DNA of 32,730 nt from UBA1081 sp045636025 (GCA_045636025.1 JAZTWP010000055.1:1-32730), one strand, 5' to 3'; shown: positions 22,599 through 32,551, counted from the stretch's first letter. The notes: a model not told the origin generated them from the letters alone. A program made the numbers and translations.

Positions 22599-25500
22599 AT
22601 GTTTAACAATGTTAAAGCAAAGAAAAGACTTACACAGTTCATCATTGCATTTGTTGTTATCTGTATGTCAGTAACAGGAAGCTTTTTACTTCTTGATGAC
22701 ACTATTGAAGAAGCAACAGCTGCAACTACAAGTGTTTCTGTTAACTCTGCTGATACATGGCGTAACGCTCTCAGCGGCAAGGGCAACGGAGATATTGTCA
22801 ATATCACTCTTACTGGTGATATCAATGCAAGTTCATTGCTTCAGGCTATCCCCACAGGTGTTACTGTTAACCTTAATATGAACAACAAGAGCATTTACTG
22901 GGATACTGTTGCAAGTGGCTCAGCATCAATCATGGATACAAACTATAGTGACGGTATCCGCTCAGACTTCTGGGGTCTTATCACAAACAACGGTACTCTT
23001 AATATCTCAGGTACCGGTACCATCAGAATGCAGAAGGTTAACTATAACTACAAAACCGACGGTGTAAAAGATAACTTCGCAACCAGATCATGTGCAATTG
23101 TAAACAACGGCACAATGGTTATCGGTAGCGGTATCACTGTTGCCAACAATACAGCAATGGCAGCTAACGACCAGAGCGGTACTAACAAATATATGGATAC
23201 ATTCGTTTACGGCTGTGCTATCTATAATAACAGCGGTACTCTTACTTCATCAGGTAAGATTTCATCAAACGTAATGGCCGGCGGTATCTCTGTTTCCGAC
23301 AGTAACTCATTCCATTATGCTTTCTCATACGGTATTTACGGCGGTAAGATAACTACAAAGGGCGGTTCTGTTTCTTCAGAAGCAAAATCAGGTTCTCTTA
23401 TGGCTACATCAAGCTGTAAAGAAGGTAACCAGGTATCATCTCTTTCAACTGCTATCTACGGTAACAGCGCACAGATTCTCGGTGATACAACAATCACATC
23501 AAAGACAACAACATGGGACTCACCCGGTGGTTACGATGCATGGTCAGAAGGTATAGATATTTCTATCTCTACAGGTATCATGTACACAGGTTCAAACTAT
23601 CCCGTTATCGGTGCATCTGTTGATATCGATGCAACATACGTATGTCCCGGTGGAGGCGACATGCAGATGGTAGTTCCCGGTACAAATGAATACTACACAT
23701 GTAAGAACAAGACAGGCCCTGCAAACTATGCAAGACGTGCATACCCCATTGCCGGTGCTGTAAAGGTTCAGAATACAATCGGTACTCACACATCAGAAAA
23801 AGCCTGGAGTGCAGACGGTGGTTTCTTCGGTACTCCTTCATCAGGCAGCAATGATGTTGAAAACAATTTCAATATGAACGGCAATATGTACTACTATCCC
23901 GAAGAAGCTTACTTCGGCAATACAAGTACTTCAGGTCTTGCAGTGAATGCAAACAGCCAGTTCAAGAGAGAAGCAGGTCAGAACTCAGCTGAAACAGCTA
24001 CCGGTTCATTCAGAAGCGGTGTTCACGGCACAGCAGGTACACAGTTCAAGATTATGTACCGTTACTATGACGGTGAAATGTCATCAGCAAACCTTATCAG
24101 CGTTTCTCCCACACCTGATACATCAAAGAACAGTCAGGCTGTTATCAATGTAGGCGGTGTTGCAAACAAGACCGGTGCAGCTGCAGAAGCAGGCTCAGCA
24201 TTTGCTTTCGGTTCAGGCGGCGATTCAAAGAACTCTTACTACTATGAATTGTACAGCAAGACTTATGAAAGGGTTGCTACTGCAACATTTGCAAACAGAG
24301 ACTATAACAACAAGGCTAACTGGTCAAACAATGCAACTCTGTTCTCAGATACTGTCAATATGACACCTGACAACACTCTTGTTGTATATATGAACTATGT
24401 TCTCAAGGCTCCTACTGCTATCAGAGTTGTTGCAAGTGACAATCCTATTGCAAATGATACAAAGTCAACATCTTTCACAGCCAAGTATACAGGTAAGGCA
24501 ATTGTTCCCGGTACAGACTTCAAACTCGGCATTATCGATATGGGTATTGATAATGCTGTCGATATGAACGATGTGAATGATGATACAGTTGTAACAAATG
24601 TTTATGACATTACAGGTAATGGTACAGGTTCAGGTAACAATGCGACAGCTGTTACTTATAAGTACTCAACAGACCGTACAACATGGACAGACGGTCTTCC
24701 CAAGAATGCAGGTACATATACTATCGAAGTCAATGTAAACGCAGATACAACAGTTGCATCATCAGGTACATATAACCGTCTTGCAACTACAGCATACATT
24801 ACTTGTACAATCACAAAGGCTAATATTCAGATAAGCGGTAGCGCTTCAAAGACAGGTGTTTACGGCTCATCATATTCAGAGCTTATTCCCTACGGTGACT
24901 ATACTGCAACAGGTCTTGCTTCAGAGGCTATCTCAGGTTCATGGTCATTTGCAGGTGTAGATGCAGGTTCATACCCCAATGCAGGTCAGTACAGCGTTTA
25001 CCTTGTATGGACTCCCGCAGCAGGTACAGAATCAGCAATCAACTACAATTCAACAACATACGAAGTTGCTCTTAATGTTACAAAGAGAGCTGTTACCGTA
25101 AATGCAGGTGTTGCAACTGTTGCATACGGTGATTCAAAACCCACATATGAATTTGACTTCGCAGGCACACTTGCAGAGTGTGACAAAGCAAAGGTTACAG
25201 AATGGCTCAACACAAGTACATTCCTTGTAAACGGTGCAGCTTATGAACCCGGTCTCAATGCAGGTGAATATGAGCTGACAGTAGGCACATTCGGCGGTGC
25301 TGCTGATGAAAACAACACATTCACATTCAATGCAGTAAAAGGCAAGCTCAACGTAACTCCCAGAGATATCGTTTACAACGCAACTGCTATTGACAGACCT
25401 TACAACGGCAGCGATGAAGTTGAAGTTAAGCTTAACTACGAATCAGGTAACTACAAGAACGATATTTACGATTCAGTTATCTCAACAACAGGTACAATGC

Positions 25501-28500
25501 CCGCAGGCGTTAACGCAGGTGACGGCAAACAGGTAAAAATTGTTGCTGATTCAATCATTATTAAGAACAGCAATAACTATAAGCTTGTTATCAAGAACAT
25601 TGACAGCGTAACTGTAAACATTGCAAAAGCAACTCCCACAGGTGTAAGAGTTGAAGCAAGTCCCTCAAATATCGTATACGATTCAACAAAATCTCTTGTT
25701 TCAGCAACATCACTCAATGCTGTTGAAACAGCAGTTCCCGGTGCATGGTCATGGGTAGATTCATCAATCGTTCCCACAGTTGACATTGCAACATACAAAG
25801 CAAAGTTCACTCCTTCAGATACAGTTAACTATGCTACAATCGAACAGGATGTTCTTCTTACTGTTGACCAGAAAGAAGTTATCGTAAGCGTTAAGGATTT
25901 CTCAATCTCTTACGGTGATGCTGTTCCCGCAATCTCAGGTTCAATCACTTACTCAGGCTTCACAGGTGTTGATAATGTTGCATCAATCGGCGCAAACGGT
26001 GGTGTAGACGCAACAACAACATACACAAGAGGTTCAGCAGTAGGCAAGTACCCCGTAGCAGTTATCTCTACTCTTACTTCTACAAACTACTACTTCACAG
26101 CAGTTAATAACGAAATCGTTGTTAATCCCAGAGCCCTTAAGGTTACAGCTCTTGATCAGTCAGTAACATACGGTGCTCAGGTGCCCGAACTTGATGCATC
26201 AGACCTTAAGTTTGAAGGCTTCTACGGCACAGAAAACTACACAGTTCTCAGCGGCAACGCTATTGTCAACACAACATACGGTTACGGTTCACCCGTTGGT
26301 TCATATCCCATCACAGTAACGGGCTATTCATCAACAAACTACGCAATCGAATTTGTTAACGGATCTCTTACAGTTGAAAAGGCTGTTCTTAAGGTTACAC
26401 CCAACAACGTAAAGAACGTAACATACGGTGCAGATGCTCCCGCATACGCAGCAAACAAGCTTTACACATTCACAGGCTTCGTTGCAGGTGATACAGTAAA
26501 TTCAGTAGAAATCAGCGGTACTCCCTCATTCTCAACAGGTTACACAAGCGGCAACAATGTCGGCACATATCCTGTTTCAGTAGCAGTTAACACTCTTGAA
26601 TCTAAGAACTACTCATTCGTTGGTGTAGAAGGTTCTCTTATTGTCGGCAAGGCAACTCCTGCTGTTCTTGAAGTTCCCGGTTCAACTGTTATTAACTCTC
26701 ACACATATGCTGAAGCTGAGTTTGACGGCACAGAAGTTGTTGTTAACCCCAATAACGGCACTCTTGAAGTTGACGGTAAGTTCGCTTTCGTAAACGGTTC
26801 AACAGTTGCAGTATGGGGCGGCGACGGAATGATTGACGCAATCTACACTCCCAATGATACTGTAAACTACAACACAGTAACAGTTAAGGTTTACCTTGAA
26901 ATCCTTGAAAAGGCTATCAGCGGTACACCCATTATCCAGGGTTCAGCAATGGCAGGTTCAACTCTTACAGTTAACCTCACATCAATGGATCCCGCAGTAG
27001 CTCAGTACTACACATTCCAGTGGTATGCTGACAATAATCCTATTGCAGGTGCAATGGGCACAACATACAAACTTAAGGATACAGATATCGGTAAGCAGTT
27101 CCACGTAGTTCTTACTGCTAACCAGTCACAGGGCTTCACAGGTACAGCAATTTCAGATAAGACAGCTGCTGTTATCCAGGCTCTTCTTGAAACAACAAAG
27201 GCTAACTTCAGCGTTGTATTCTCAAATGTTGAATACGATGCAATGAGCCACTCAGTATCAGTTTCAATCGCAGATGGTTTCAATCCCGCATACTTCGGTG
27301 ATATCACAGTTAAGTATAACGGTTCAACAACTCTTCCCGTAAATGCAGGTAAGTACCTTGTTACTGTTGACGTAGGCACACCCGCAATGCCTCAGGGCGG
27401 CTATCCCGCAGATACATACTACGGTCCCGCAACAGGTATCGAACTCGGTTCATTCGAAATCACACGTGCTCCTTTCACAGTTACAATTCTTGCTAACGAT
27501 AAGGTTTACGACGGTTCAACTTCAGCAACAGCAACAGTTACAGGTTCAGGTCTCAAGGACGAATTGGACGATGTAAGAATTGCTGAAGGCAGCAAGTTTG
27601 CTTTTGCAGATGCAAAGGTCGGCACAGATAAGGAAGTTACAGTTACTGCAATGCAGCTTATCGGTGCACAGGCAAACAACTACCAGATTGTTGTTACTCC
27701 CGCAACAGCAAACATCACTCCCAGAACTCTTAAAGTAAGAGTTACAGGCGTTACAAAGGTTTATGATGGTCTTACATCAGTTGACGTAACATTCTCAAAT
27801 ATTGAAGGTTATGCTCCTGTTGACAGCTCATCAACAATCTACCTTACAAACGGTACTGCAACAGCTGTAAGCGCTAACGCAGGTACACAGTACATCAAGG
27901 ACATCACTTGCGTAAAGGGCGGTTCAAGTGCGGCTAACTACGTAATCATTTATGATAACGCTGCAACAGCAACAGTTATTATCACTCCCGCAACTCCCAA
28001 TGTTGATGCTCCCGTAATCAGCGGTGTTGAATACGATGCAGCTAAGACTCTTCAGACAATCGACCTTACTCCTTACACAACATCAGGCGGTTTCTGGCAG
28101 TTCGACGATCTTACAATCGTTCCCACTGTTTCACAGAAGACATATGCAGCTACATTCAAGTCAACAAACAAGAACTACTCTGACTACGCAACAGTAATCA
28201 CTGTTAATGTAGATCCCAAGGCTGTTCTTCTTATCGCTGACGACAAGACAGTTTCATACGGTACAAAGGCTCCCGTATTCACAATCACAGCATCAGGTCT
28301 TACAGGTGAAGATACTCTTTCAGATATCGGCGGTTCATGTACACCTGTTTGTACATACGCTCCCGGTTCTTCAATCGGTTCTTACACAATCAACCTTAAC
28401 AATGCTCTCAGTGATGACAACTACAAATTCACAACTCAGGCAGGTACTCTTACAGTTGCTCCTGCAAGAATCAACGTAACAGCTTCTGCAGTTAACAGAG

Positions 28501-29369
28501 TTTACAACGGTACATCAGATATCACAGTTAACTTTGATAAGAATCTTGTAGGTAAGTATGGTAACGATGATGTTTCACTCAGCACATTCTCAACAGTAGG
28601 TCAGTCTGCAACTCCCAATGCAGGCCCCACAACTGTTACTTACTCAGCTCCCGTTCTTACAGGTTCAAAGGCTGACAACTATGAGCTCTACATCACTCCT
28701 GCTTCAGGTACTCTTACAGTAACAATTGCAAAGGCAGACGTTGCAGGCGTTACATTCCCCGTTGACGGTCAGGTTGAATTCGGTTACGACCTCAGATATG
28801 CAACATTTGCAATCAACGGTGTTGGTGACGGTACATTCGCATACGAAAATGCTAAGGACATCGTTCCTCCCGCACTCGGTTTCTATGAGTACACAGTTGT
28901 TTTCACTCCCACAGATGCAAGAAACTACAACACTCAGACAGCAACAATCTCTCTTGAAGTTGTTAAGTGCGTTCTTGACTATGTTGTAGGTATCGCAGGT
29001 ACAGCTAAGACAGGTGAAACACTTTCTGTTGTTACAACAGGTCTTCCCGCTTCTGCAGCTAACTACATCCAGTATCAGTGGTACAGAACAGACGGAACAG
29101 AGGTTGAAGTTATTGAAGGTGCAACAGGTGTTAAGTATGTTGCAACAGATGACGATATCGGTTACACACTTCTCGTTATCACATACTTCAACGAAACAGA
29201 TCCTTATGTTTACGCAGACAGCGCAGCAGCTGAATCAATCGATGGTGAAGTTTACGGTATCATCGGTCAGTCAGCAGATGCAATCAAGGAAGTTGCTCTT
29301 ACATTCTGGCAGAGACTTATCAACTGGCTCAACAGAATCATTGCTGTTCTTACAGGTATTAAGCTTTGA
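22599..29369 (+). CDS. Giant secreted MBG/YDG/Ig-like repeat protein
   Basis: A 2256-residue exported protein. Residues 1-41 form a signal peptide (K-A-K-K-R, hydrophobic core 13-32, likely cut near A-T-A). Residues about 45-460 are rich in N-N-G-T-L-N-I-S-G-T-G-T-type turns and resemble a right-handed beta-helix of the pectate-lyase-like adhesin type. From about 740 to 2124 there are roughly 16 beta modules of about 80-95 residues. Some are MBG type with the S-Y-G-D/T-Y-G-A...P start and G-x-Y-P/N-Y end (829, 1093, 1178, 1262, 1875); others are YDG type with K-V-Y-D-G or P-Y-N-G (922, 1625, 1710, 1957). Ig-like F-Q-W-Y/Y-Q-W-Y modules lie at about 1439-1528 and 2125-2220. The chain ends in an amphipathic helix (FWQRLINWLNRIIAVLTGIKL). 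No LPXTG, SLH or dockerin is present. It is probably a surface adhesin or matrix protein. Codon use is even and suggests good expression. Confidence 0.85.
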   Translation: MFNNVKAKKRLTQFIIAFVVICMSVTGSFLLLDDTIEEATAATTSVSVNSADTWRNALSGKGNGDIVNITLTGDINASSLLQAIPTGVTVNLNMNNKSIYWDTVASGSASIMDTNYSDGIRSDFWGLITNNGTLNISGTGTIRMQKVNYNYKTDGVKDNFATRSCAIVNNGTMVIGSGITVANNTAMAANDQSGTNKYMDTFVYGCAIYNNSGTLTSSGKISSNVMAGGISVSDSNSFHYAFSYGIYGGKITTKGGSVSSEAKSGSLMATSSCKEGNQVSSLSTAIYGNSAQILGDTTITSKTTTWDSPGGYDAWSEGIDISISTGIMYTGSNYPVIGASVDIDATYVCPGGGDMQMVVPGTNEYYTCKNKTGPANYARRAYPIAGAVKVQNTIGTHTSEKAWSADGGFFGTPSSGSNDVENNFNMNGNMYYYPEEAYFGNTSTSGLAVNANSQFKREAGQNSAETATGSFRSGVHGTAGTQFKIMYRYYDGEMSSANLISVSPTPDTSKNSQAVINVGGVANKTGAAAEAGSAFAFGSGGDSKNSYYYELYSKTYERVATATFANRDYNNKANWSNNATLFSDTVNMTPDNTLVVYMNYVLKAPTAIRVVASDNPIANDTKSTSFTAKYTGKAIVPGTDFKLGIIDMGIDNAVDMNDVNDDTVVTNVYDITGNGTGSGNNATAVTYKYSTDRTTWTDGLPKNAGTYTIEVNVNADTTVASSGTYNRLATTAYITCTITKANIQISGSASKTGVYGSSYSELIPYGDYTATGLASEAISGSWSFAGVDAGSYPNAGQYSVYLVWTPAAGTESAINYNSTTYEVALNVTKRAVTVNAGVATVAYGDSKPTYEFDFAGTLAECDKAKVTEWLNTSTFLVNGAAYEPGLNAGEYELTVGTFGGAADENNTFTFNAVKGKLNVTPRDIVYNATAIDRPYNGSDEVEVKLNYESGNYKNDIYDSVISTTGTMPAGVNAGDGKQVKIVADSIIIKNSNNYKLVIKNIDSVTVNIAKATPTGVRVEASPSNIVYDSTKSLVSATSLNAVETAVPGAWSWVDSSIVPTVDIATYKAKFTPSDTVNYATIEQDVLLTVDQKEVIVSVKDFSISYGDAVPAISGSITYSGFTGVDNVASIGANGGVDATTTYTRGSAVGKYPVAVISTLTSTNYYFTAVNNEIVVNPRALKVTALDQSVTYGAQVPELDASDLKFEGFYGTENYTVLSGNAIVNTTYGYGSPVGSYPITVTGYSSTNYAIEFVNGSLTVEKAVLKVTPNNVKNVTYGADAPAYAANKLYTFTGFVAGDTVNSVEISGTPSFSTGYTSGNNVGTYPVSVAVNTLESKNYSFVGVEGSLIVGKATPAVLEVPGSTVINSHTYAEAEFDGTEVVVNPNNGTLEVDGKFAFVNGSTVAVWGGDGMIDAIYTPNDTVNYNTVTVKVYLEILEKAISGTPIIQGSAMAGSTLTVNLTSMDPAVAQYYTFQWYADNNPIAGAMGTTYKLKDTDIGKQFHVVLTANQSQGFTGTAISDKTAAVIQALLETTKANFSVVFSNVEYDAMSHSVSVSIADGFNPAYFGDITVKYNGSTTLPVNAGKYLVTVDVGTPAMPQGGYPADTYYGPATGIELGSFEITRAPFTVTILANDKVYDGSTSATATVTGSGLKDELDDVRIAEGSKFAFADAKVGTDKEVTVTAMQLIGAQANNYQIVVTPATANITPRTLKVRVTGVTKVYDGLTSVDVTFSNIEGYAPVDSSSTIYLTNGTATAVSANAGTQYIKDITCVKGGSSAANYVIIYDNAATATVIITPATPNVDAPVISGVEYDAAKTLQTIDLTPYTTSGGFWQFDDLTIVPTVSQKTYAATFKSTNKNYSDYATVITVNVDPKAVLLIADDKTVSYGTKAPVFTITASGLTGEDTLSDIGGSCTPVCTYAPGSSIGSYTINLNNALSDDNYKFTTQAGTLTVAPARINVTASAVNRVYNGTSDITVNFDKNLVGKYGNDDVSLSTFSTVGQSATPNAGPTTVTYSAPVLTGSKADNYELYITPASGTLTVTIAKADVAGVTFPVDGQVEFGYDLRYATFAINGVGDGTFAYENAKDIVPPALGFYEYTVVFTPTDARNYNTQTATISLEVVKCVLDYVVGIAGTAKTGETLSVVTTGLPASAANYIQYQWYRTDGTEVEVIEGATGVKYVATDDDIGYTLLVITYFNETDPYVYADSAAAESIDGEVYGIIGQSADAIKEVALTFWQRLINWLNRIIAVLTGIKL

Positions 29370-29402
29370 TAATTCTTTGAAAGTCTCAGACTTATAATAA
29401 TT

Positions 29403-29430
29403 GCCCCATCGGAAACGGTGGGGCTTTTTT
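29403..29430 (+). terminator. Intrinsic terminator after the giant gene
   Basis: The stem GCCCCATCG/CGGTGGGGC (29403-29411 with 29416-29424, loop GAAA, one T-G pair) is followed by TTTTTT. Confidence 0.88.
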
Positions 29431-29483
29431 CTGTATGAAACCGAATTTTTGTGCATCAAAAATTAAATGTCCGTTTTTTGCTA

Positions 29484-29513
29484 TTGACAAAAAGAACAAA
29501 TGTTTGTTATAAT
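29484..29513 (+). promoter_or_regulatory. Promoter of dinB
   Basis: A perfect TTGACA (29484-29489) and TATAAT (29508-29513) have an 18-base spacer occupied by a LexA-type box. Confidence 0.85.
29494..29505 (+). promoter_or_regulatory. LexA (SOS) box 1
   Basis: GAACAAATGTTT fits the Gram-positive LexA/DinR consensus GAAC-N4-GTTC with one change. It sits between the -35 and -10 boxes, where a bound repressor would block polymerase. Confidence 0.65.
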
Positions 29514-29518
29514 ACACA

Positions 29519-29530
29519 AAACAAATGTTC
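29519..29530 (+). promoter_or_regulatory. LexA (SOS) box 2
   Basis: AAACAAATGTTC fits the same consensus with one change at the other arm. It lies 25 bases downstream of box 1, just past the expected transcription start. Confidence 0.6.
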
Positions 29531-29544
29531 TGTTGGTGATATGA

Positions 29545-30780
29545 ATGCGTACAATTTTACATGCGGATTTGAATAACTGCTTTGCCAGTATTGAATCGAT
29601 TTCGCACCCCGAATATAAGAAGATTCCTTTTGCAGTGGGCGGTGATGAAGAGATGCGTCACGGCATTATTCTTGCAAAAAACGAAATAGCAAAAAAATAC
29701 GGCATAAAAACCGGGGAGCCGTTGCTCTCTGCCCGTCAGAAATGCCCTCAGCTGAAAGTTGTGAAACCGAATTATGAACTGTATGACGAATATTGCACCA
29801 AAGTCCGAAATCTTTATTGTGAATATACCGACCAGGTAGAGCCATTCGGTATGGATGAAAGCTGGCTTGACGTCAGCGGCTCTGCGCTTCTTTTCGGCAG
29901 TGGAGAAGAGATTGCAGAAGAGCTTCGCAGACGGGTCAAAAAGGAATTCGGGCTTACAATTTCTGTGGGAGTGTCTTTCAACAAGGTTTTTGCAAAGCTC
30001 GGAAGTGACTATAAAAAACCTGATGCAATAACCGTGATTTCACCGGAAAATTACAGAGAGATAGTGTGGAATCTGCCCGTTGAAGAGATGCTTTTTGTGG
30101 GCAGAGCAACAAAATTCAAGCTTAACAGAGTGGGAATACGCACAATAGGAGAGCTTGCGGCTGTTTCTGAAGATTATCTCATAACGTTATTCGGCAAAAA
30201 CGGTAGCATTCTTTATAATTTTGCAAACGGTACTGAAATGTCGCCCGTAAAAAGGATAACCGAATGCGATGTGATAAAAAGCATCGGTCACAGCACAACA
30301 ACACCCCGTGATATGACAAACATATCAGATGTCAATCTGATTTTTAACCTTCTTGCAGAGCAGGTCTGCAGACGTCTGCGGTCACACTCGATGAAATGCA
30401 ACGTTGTTCAGATTTATCTGCGTGATACAAACCTTTTCGGTTTTGAAAGGCAGATGAAATTGCCGTTTCCGACGGATATTTCCGGTGAAGTCTGTGCAGC
30501 GGCAATGGAATTGCTGAGAAACAATTATAACTTCAATGTACCGCTGAGGTCTGTGGGAATCAGAGCTGCTGCATTGTCAAGGTCTGATGAGCCGACTCAG
30601 TTGTCGTTTTTTGTAGATGCCGTGAAAGAGGAAAAAATGAGAAATCTTGAGTTTGCAAAAGATGCAATCAATAAAAGATACGGAAGAAGAGCTATTCAGC
30701 GTGCAGTATTGCTGAGTGATAAAACACTTCTGCCCGAATATGATCCTGAGGGTGTAACTTCAAGTTTCAGAGCGCATTAA
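29545..30780 (+). CDS. dinB: DNA polymerase IV (Y-family, translesion synthesis)
   Basis: A 411-residue Y-family polymerase. The palm has H-A-D-L-N-N-C-F-A-S-I-E (6-17) with catalytic Asp8, and G-M-D-E-S-W-L-D-V (102-110) with Asp104-Glu105. V-G-V-S-F-N-K-V-F-A-K-L-G-S-D (141-155) is the conserved finger/palm segment, followed by the helix-hairpin-helix thumb (about 175-240) and the little-finger domain. Q-L-S-F-F (352-356) is the sliding-clamp-binding motif. It copies damaged DNA with low fidelity. Two LexA-type boxes in the promoter indicate SOS induction. In several Firmicutes this UmuC/DinB-like type is called a Y-family polymerase rather than strict DinB. The start is ATG 29545, with a weak GGTGAT site. 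Confidence 0.93.
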   Translation: MRTILHADLNNCFASIESISHPEYKKIPFAVGGDEEMRHGIILAKNEIAKKYGIKTGEPLLSARQKCPQLKVVKPNYELYDEYCTKVRNLYCEYTDQVEPFGMDESWLDVSGSALLFGSGEEIAEELRRRVKKEFGLTISVGVSFNKVFAKLGSDYKKPDAITVISPENYREIVWNLPVEEMLFVGRATKFKLNRVGIRTIGELAAVSEDYLITLFGKNGSILYNFANGTEMSPVKRITECDVIKSIGHSTTTPRDMTNISDVNLIFNLLAEQVCRRLRSHSMKCNVVQIYLRDTNLFGFERQMKLPFPTDISGEVCAAAMELLRNNYNFNVPLRSVGIRAAALSRSDEPTQLSFFVDAVKEEKMRNLEFAKDAINKRYGRRAIQRAVLLSDKTLLPEYDPEGVTSSFRAH

Positions 30781-30794
30781 AATTATACAAACAC

Positions 30795-30823
30795 TTGAAA
30801 TAATGCGTTTTTAAGTTTATAAT
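30795..30823 (+). promoter_or_regulatory. Promoter of the sugar kinase operon
   Basis: TTGAAA (30795-30800) and TATAAT (30818-30823) have a 17-base spacer. GGAGG (30844-30848) precedes ATG 30856 by 7 bases. Confidence 0.75.
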
Positions 30824-30855
30824 TATAATGAATAAAAAATATCGGAGGCATTTAT

Positions 30856-31956
30856 ATGTCATTAATTCAGCTTAAGAAAAAAGAAGATTGTATGTTTGAT
30901 ATGATTTCTCTGGGTGAAGTTATGCTTCGTCTTGATCCCGGTGAAATGAGAGTAAGAAACGCACGTCAGTTCACAGTATGGGAAGGCGGCGGAGAATATA
31001 ACGTTGCAAGAGGTCTTCGCCGTTGCTTCGGCATGAAGACAGCTGTTGTAACTGCTCTTGCAGATAACGATGTGGGACGTCTTGTTGAGGATTTCATTCT
31101 TCAGGGCGGTGTTGATACATCATTTATCAAATGGGTGCCTTATGACGGTACAGGCAGAAAGGTAAGAAACGGTCTTAACTTCACAGAAAGAGGCTTCGGC
31201 ATCAGAGGTGCATCAGGTGTTTCAGACAGAGGTAATACTGCTGTTTCTCAGCTCAAACCCGGTGATATTGACTGGGATTACATCTTCGGCACACTCGGTG
31301 TGAGATGGCTCCACACAGGCGGTATCTTTGCAGCTCTCTCAGAAACAACTGCAGAAGTTGTTGTTGAAGCTGTTAAAAAAGCAAAGGAATACGGCACAAT
31401 TGTTTCATACGACCTTAACTACCGTCCTTCACTCTGGAATGATATAGGCGGTAAGGCTAAGGCTCAGGAAGTCAACAAGACAATCGCTCCCTATATTGAT
31501 GTTATGATCGGTAATGAAGAGGATTTTACAGCTTGTCTCGGTTTTGAAATTGAAGGTAACGATGAAAACCTCAAAGAGCTTAATCTCGACGGTTATGTTA
31601 AGATGCTCGGTGATGTATGTAAGGTTTACCCCAACTTCAAGGTTATCGCAACAACTCTTCGTACAGTAAAGACTGCAACAGTCAACGACTGGAGTGCAAT
31701 GGTTTATGCAAACGGTGAAGTTTATAAGGGACTTGAGCTGCCCGGTCTTGAAATTCTTGACAGAGTAGGCGGCGGTGACTCATTCGCATCAGGTCTTGTT
31801 TACGGTCTTATGACTTATGACGATGCACAGAAAGCTGTCAACTACGGTGTTGCACACGGTGCTCTCGCAATGACAACTCCCGGTGATACATCAACAGCAA
31901 GACTTAAGGAAGTTGAAGGCATCATCGGCGGTGCAGGTGCAAGAGTACAGAGATAA
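30856..31956 (+). CDS. PfkB family sugar kinase (2-keto-3-deoxygluconate kinase-like)
   Basis: A 366-residue ribokinase-fold kinase. The N-terminal part has S-L-G-E-V-M-L-R-L (18-26) and W-E-G-G-G-E-Y-N-V-A-R-G-L (42-54), the substrate-binding GG motif. The PfkB signature 2, D-R-V-G-G-G-D-S-F-A-S-G (302-313), carries the catalytic base Asp308. V-S-Y-D-L-N-Y-R (183-190) is typical of the KDG kinase branch. It phosphorylates a sugar or sugar acid with ATP in the cytoplasm; KDG from uronate breakdown is a fair guess but not proved. Four residues in its middle (about 225-250) form a family-typical acidic insertion. It has its own promoter and strong SD and is followed after 13 bases by the yfbR-like gene. 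Confidence 0.85.
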   Translation: MSLIQLKKKEDCMFDMISLGEVMLRLDPGEMRVRNARQFTVWEGGGEYNVARGLRRCFGMKTAVVTALADNDVGRLVEDFILQGGVDTSFIKWVPYDGTGRKVRNGLNFTERGFGIRGASGVSDRGNTAVSQLKPGDIDWDYIFGTLGVRWLHTGGIFAALSETTAEVVVEAVKKAKEYGTIVSYDLNYRPSLWNDIGGKAKAQEVNKTIAPYIDVMIGNEEDFTACLGFEIEGNDENLKELNLDGYVKMLGDVCKVYPNFKVIATTLRTVKTATVNDWSAMVYANGEVYKGLELPGLEILDRVGGGDSFASGLVYGLMTYDDAQKAVNYGVAHGALAMTTPGDTSTARLKEVEGIIGGAGARVQR

Positions 31957-31969
31957 GAGGAAAAAGTAA

Positions 31970-32551
31970 ATGAGCAGTCATTTTTATGCTTTTCTTTCAA
32001 GAATGAAATATATCAACCGTTGGGCGCTGATGCGTAACACAAACGAGGAAAACCTCAGTCAGCATTCTCACGAAGTTGCGGCTGTGGCTTATGCTCTTTG
32101 TGTTATCGGCAACAGACGATACGGCAGAAATTACAACGGTGAAAGGGCGGCACTTCTGGGGCTTTATCACGATATGCCTGAAATCATAACGGGTGACCTG
32201 CCCACTCCCGTGAAGTATTTCAATCCTGAAATAAAGGAAGCTTATAAAAAGGTTGAAGCGGTTGCTTCTGAAAAACTTCTTGCAACTCTTCCCGACGATC
32301 TGAGAGAAGATTTTGAATTCCTTTTCAACGAAAAAGAGGATGATGAAGCTCTCTGGAAAATCGTGAAAGCGGCAGATAAGATTTCTGCCCTTATCAAATG
32401 TACGGAAGAGAGAAAAGCAGGGAATGTTGAATTTTCAAAAGCCGAAAGTTCAACTCTTGAATCCATAAAAGCAATGAATATGCCCGAGGCTGACGATTTT
32501 CTCAGAGATTTCCTCCCGGCATATGAACTGACACTTGATCAGCTTACATAA
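31970..32551 (+). CDS. YfbR-type 5'-deoxynucleotidase (HD domain)
   Basis: A 193-residue HD-domain phosphohydrolase closely resembling E. coli YfbR. R-M-K-Y-I-N-R-W-A-L-M-R-N-T (11-24) is the family opening. Metal ligands are His32 (Q-H-S-H-E-V), His67-Asp68 (L-Y-H-D-M-P-E-I-I-T-G-D-L-P-T-P) and Asp136 (K-A-A-D-K-I-S). YfbR removes the 5' phosphate from deoxynucleoside monophosphates, supplying dUMP-to-dU salvage in the dCTP deaminase/DeoA route. GAGG (31957-31963 region) lies just upstream of ATG 31970. It shares the transcript with the sugar kinase, a link without obvious metabolic logic. Its TAA stop is the first three bases of the 32549-32730 repeat. Confidence 0.88.
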   Translation: MSSHFYAFLSRMKYINRWALMRNTNEENLSQHSHEVAAVAYALCVIGNRRYGRNYNGERAALLGLYHDMPEIITGDLPTPVKYFNPEIKEAYKKVEAVASEKLLATLPDDLREDFEFLFNEKEDDEALWKIVKAADKISALIKCTEERKAGNVEFSKAESSTLESIKAMNMPEADDFLRDFLPAYELTLDQLT

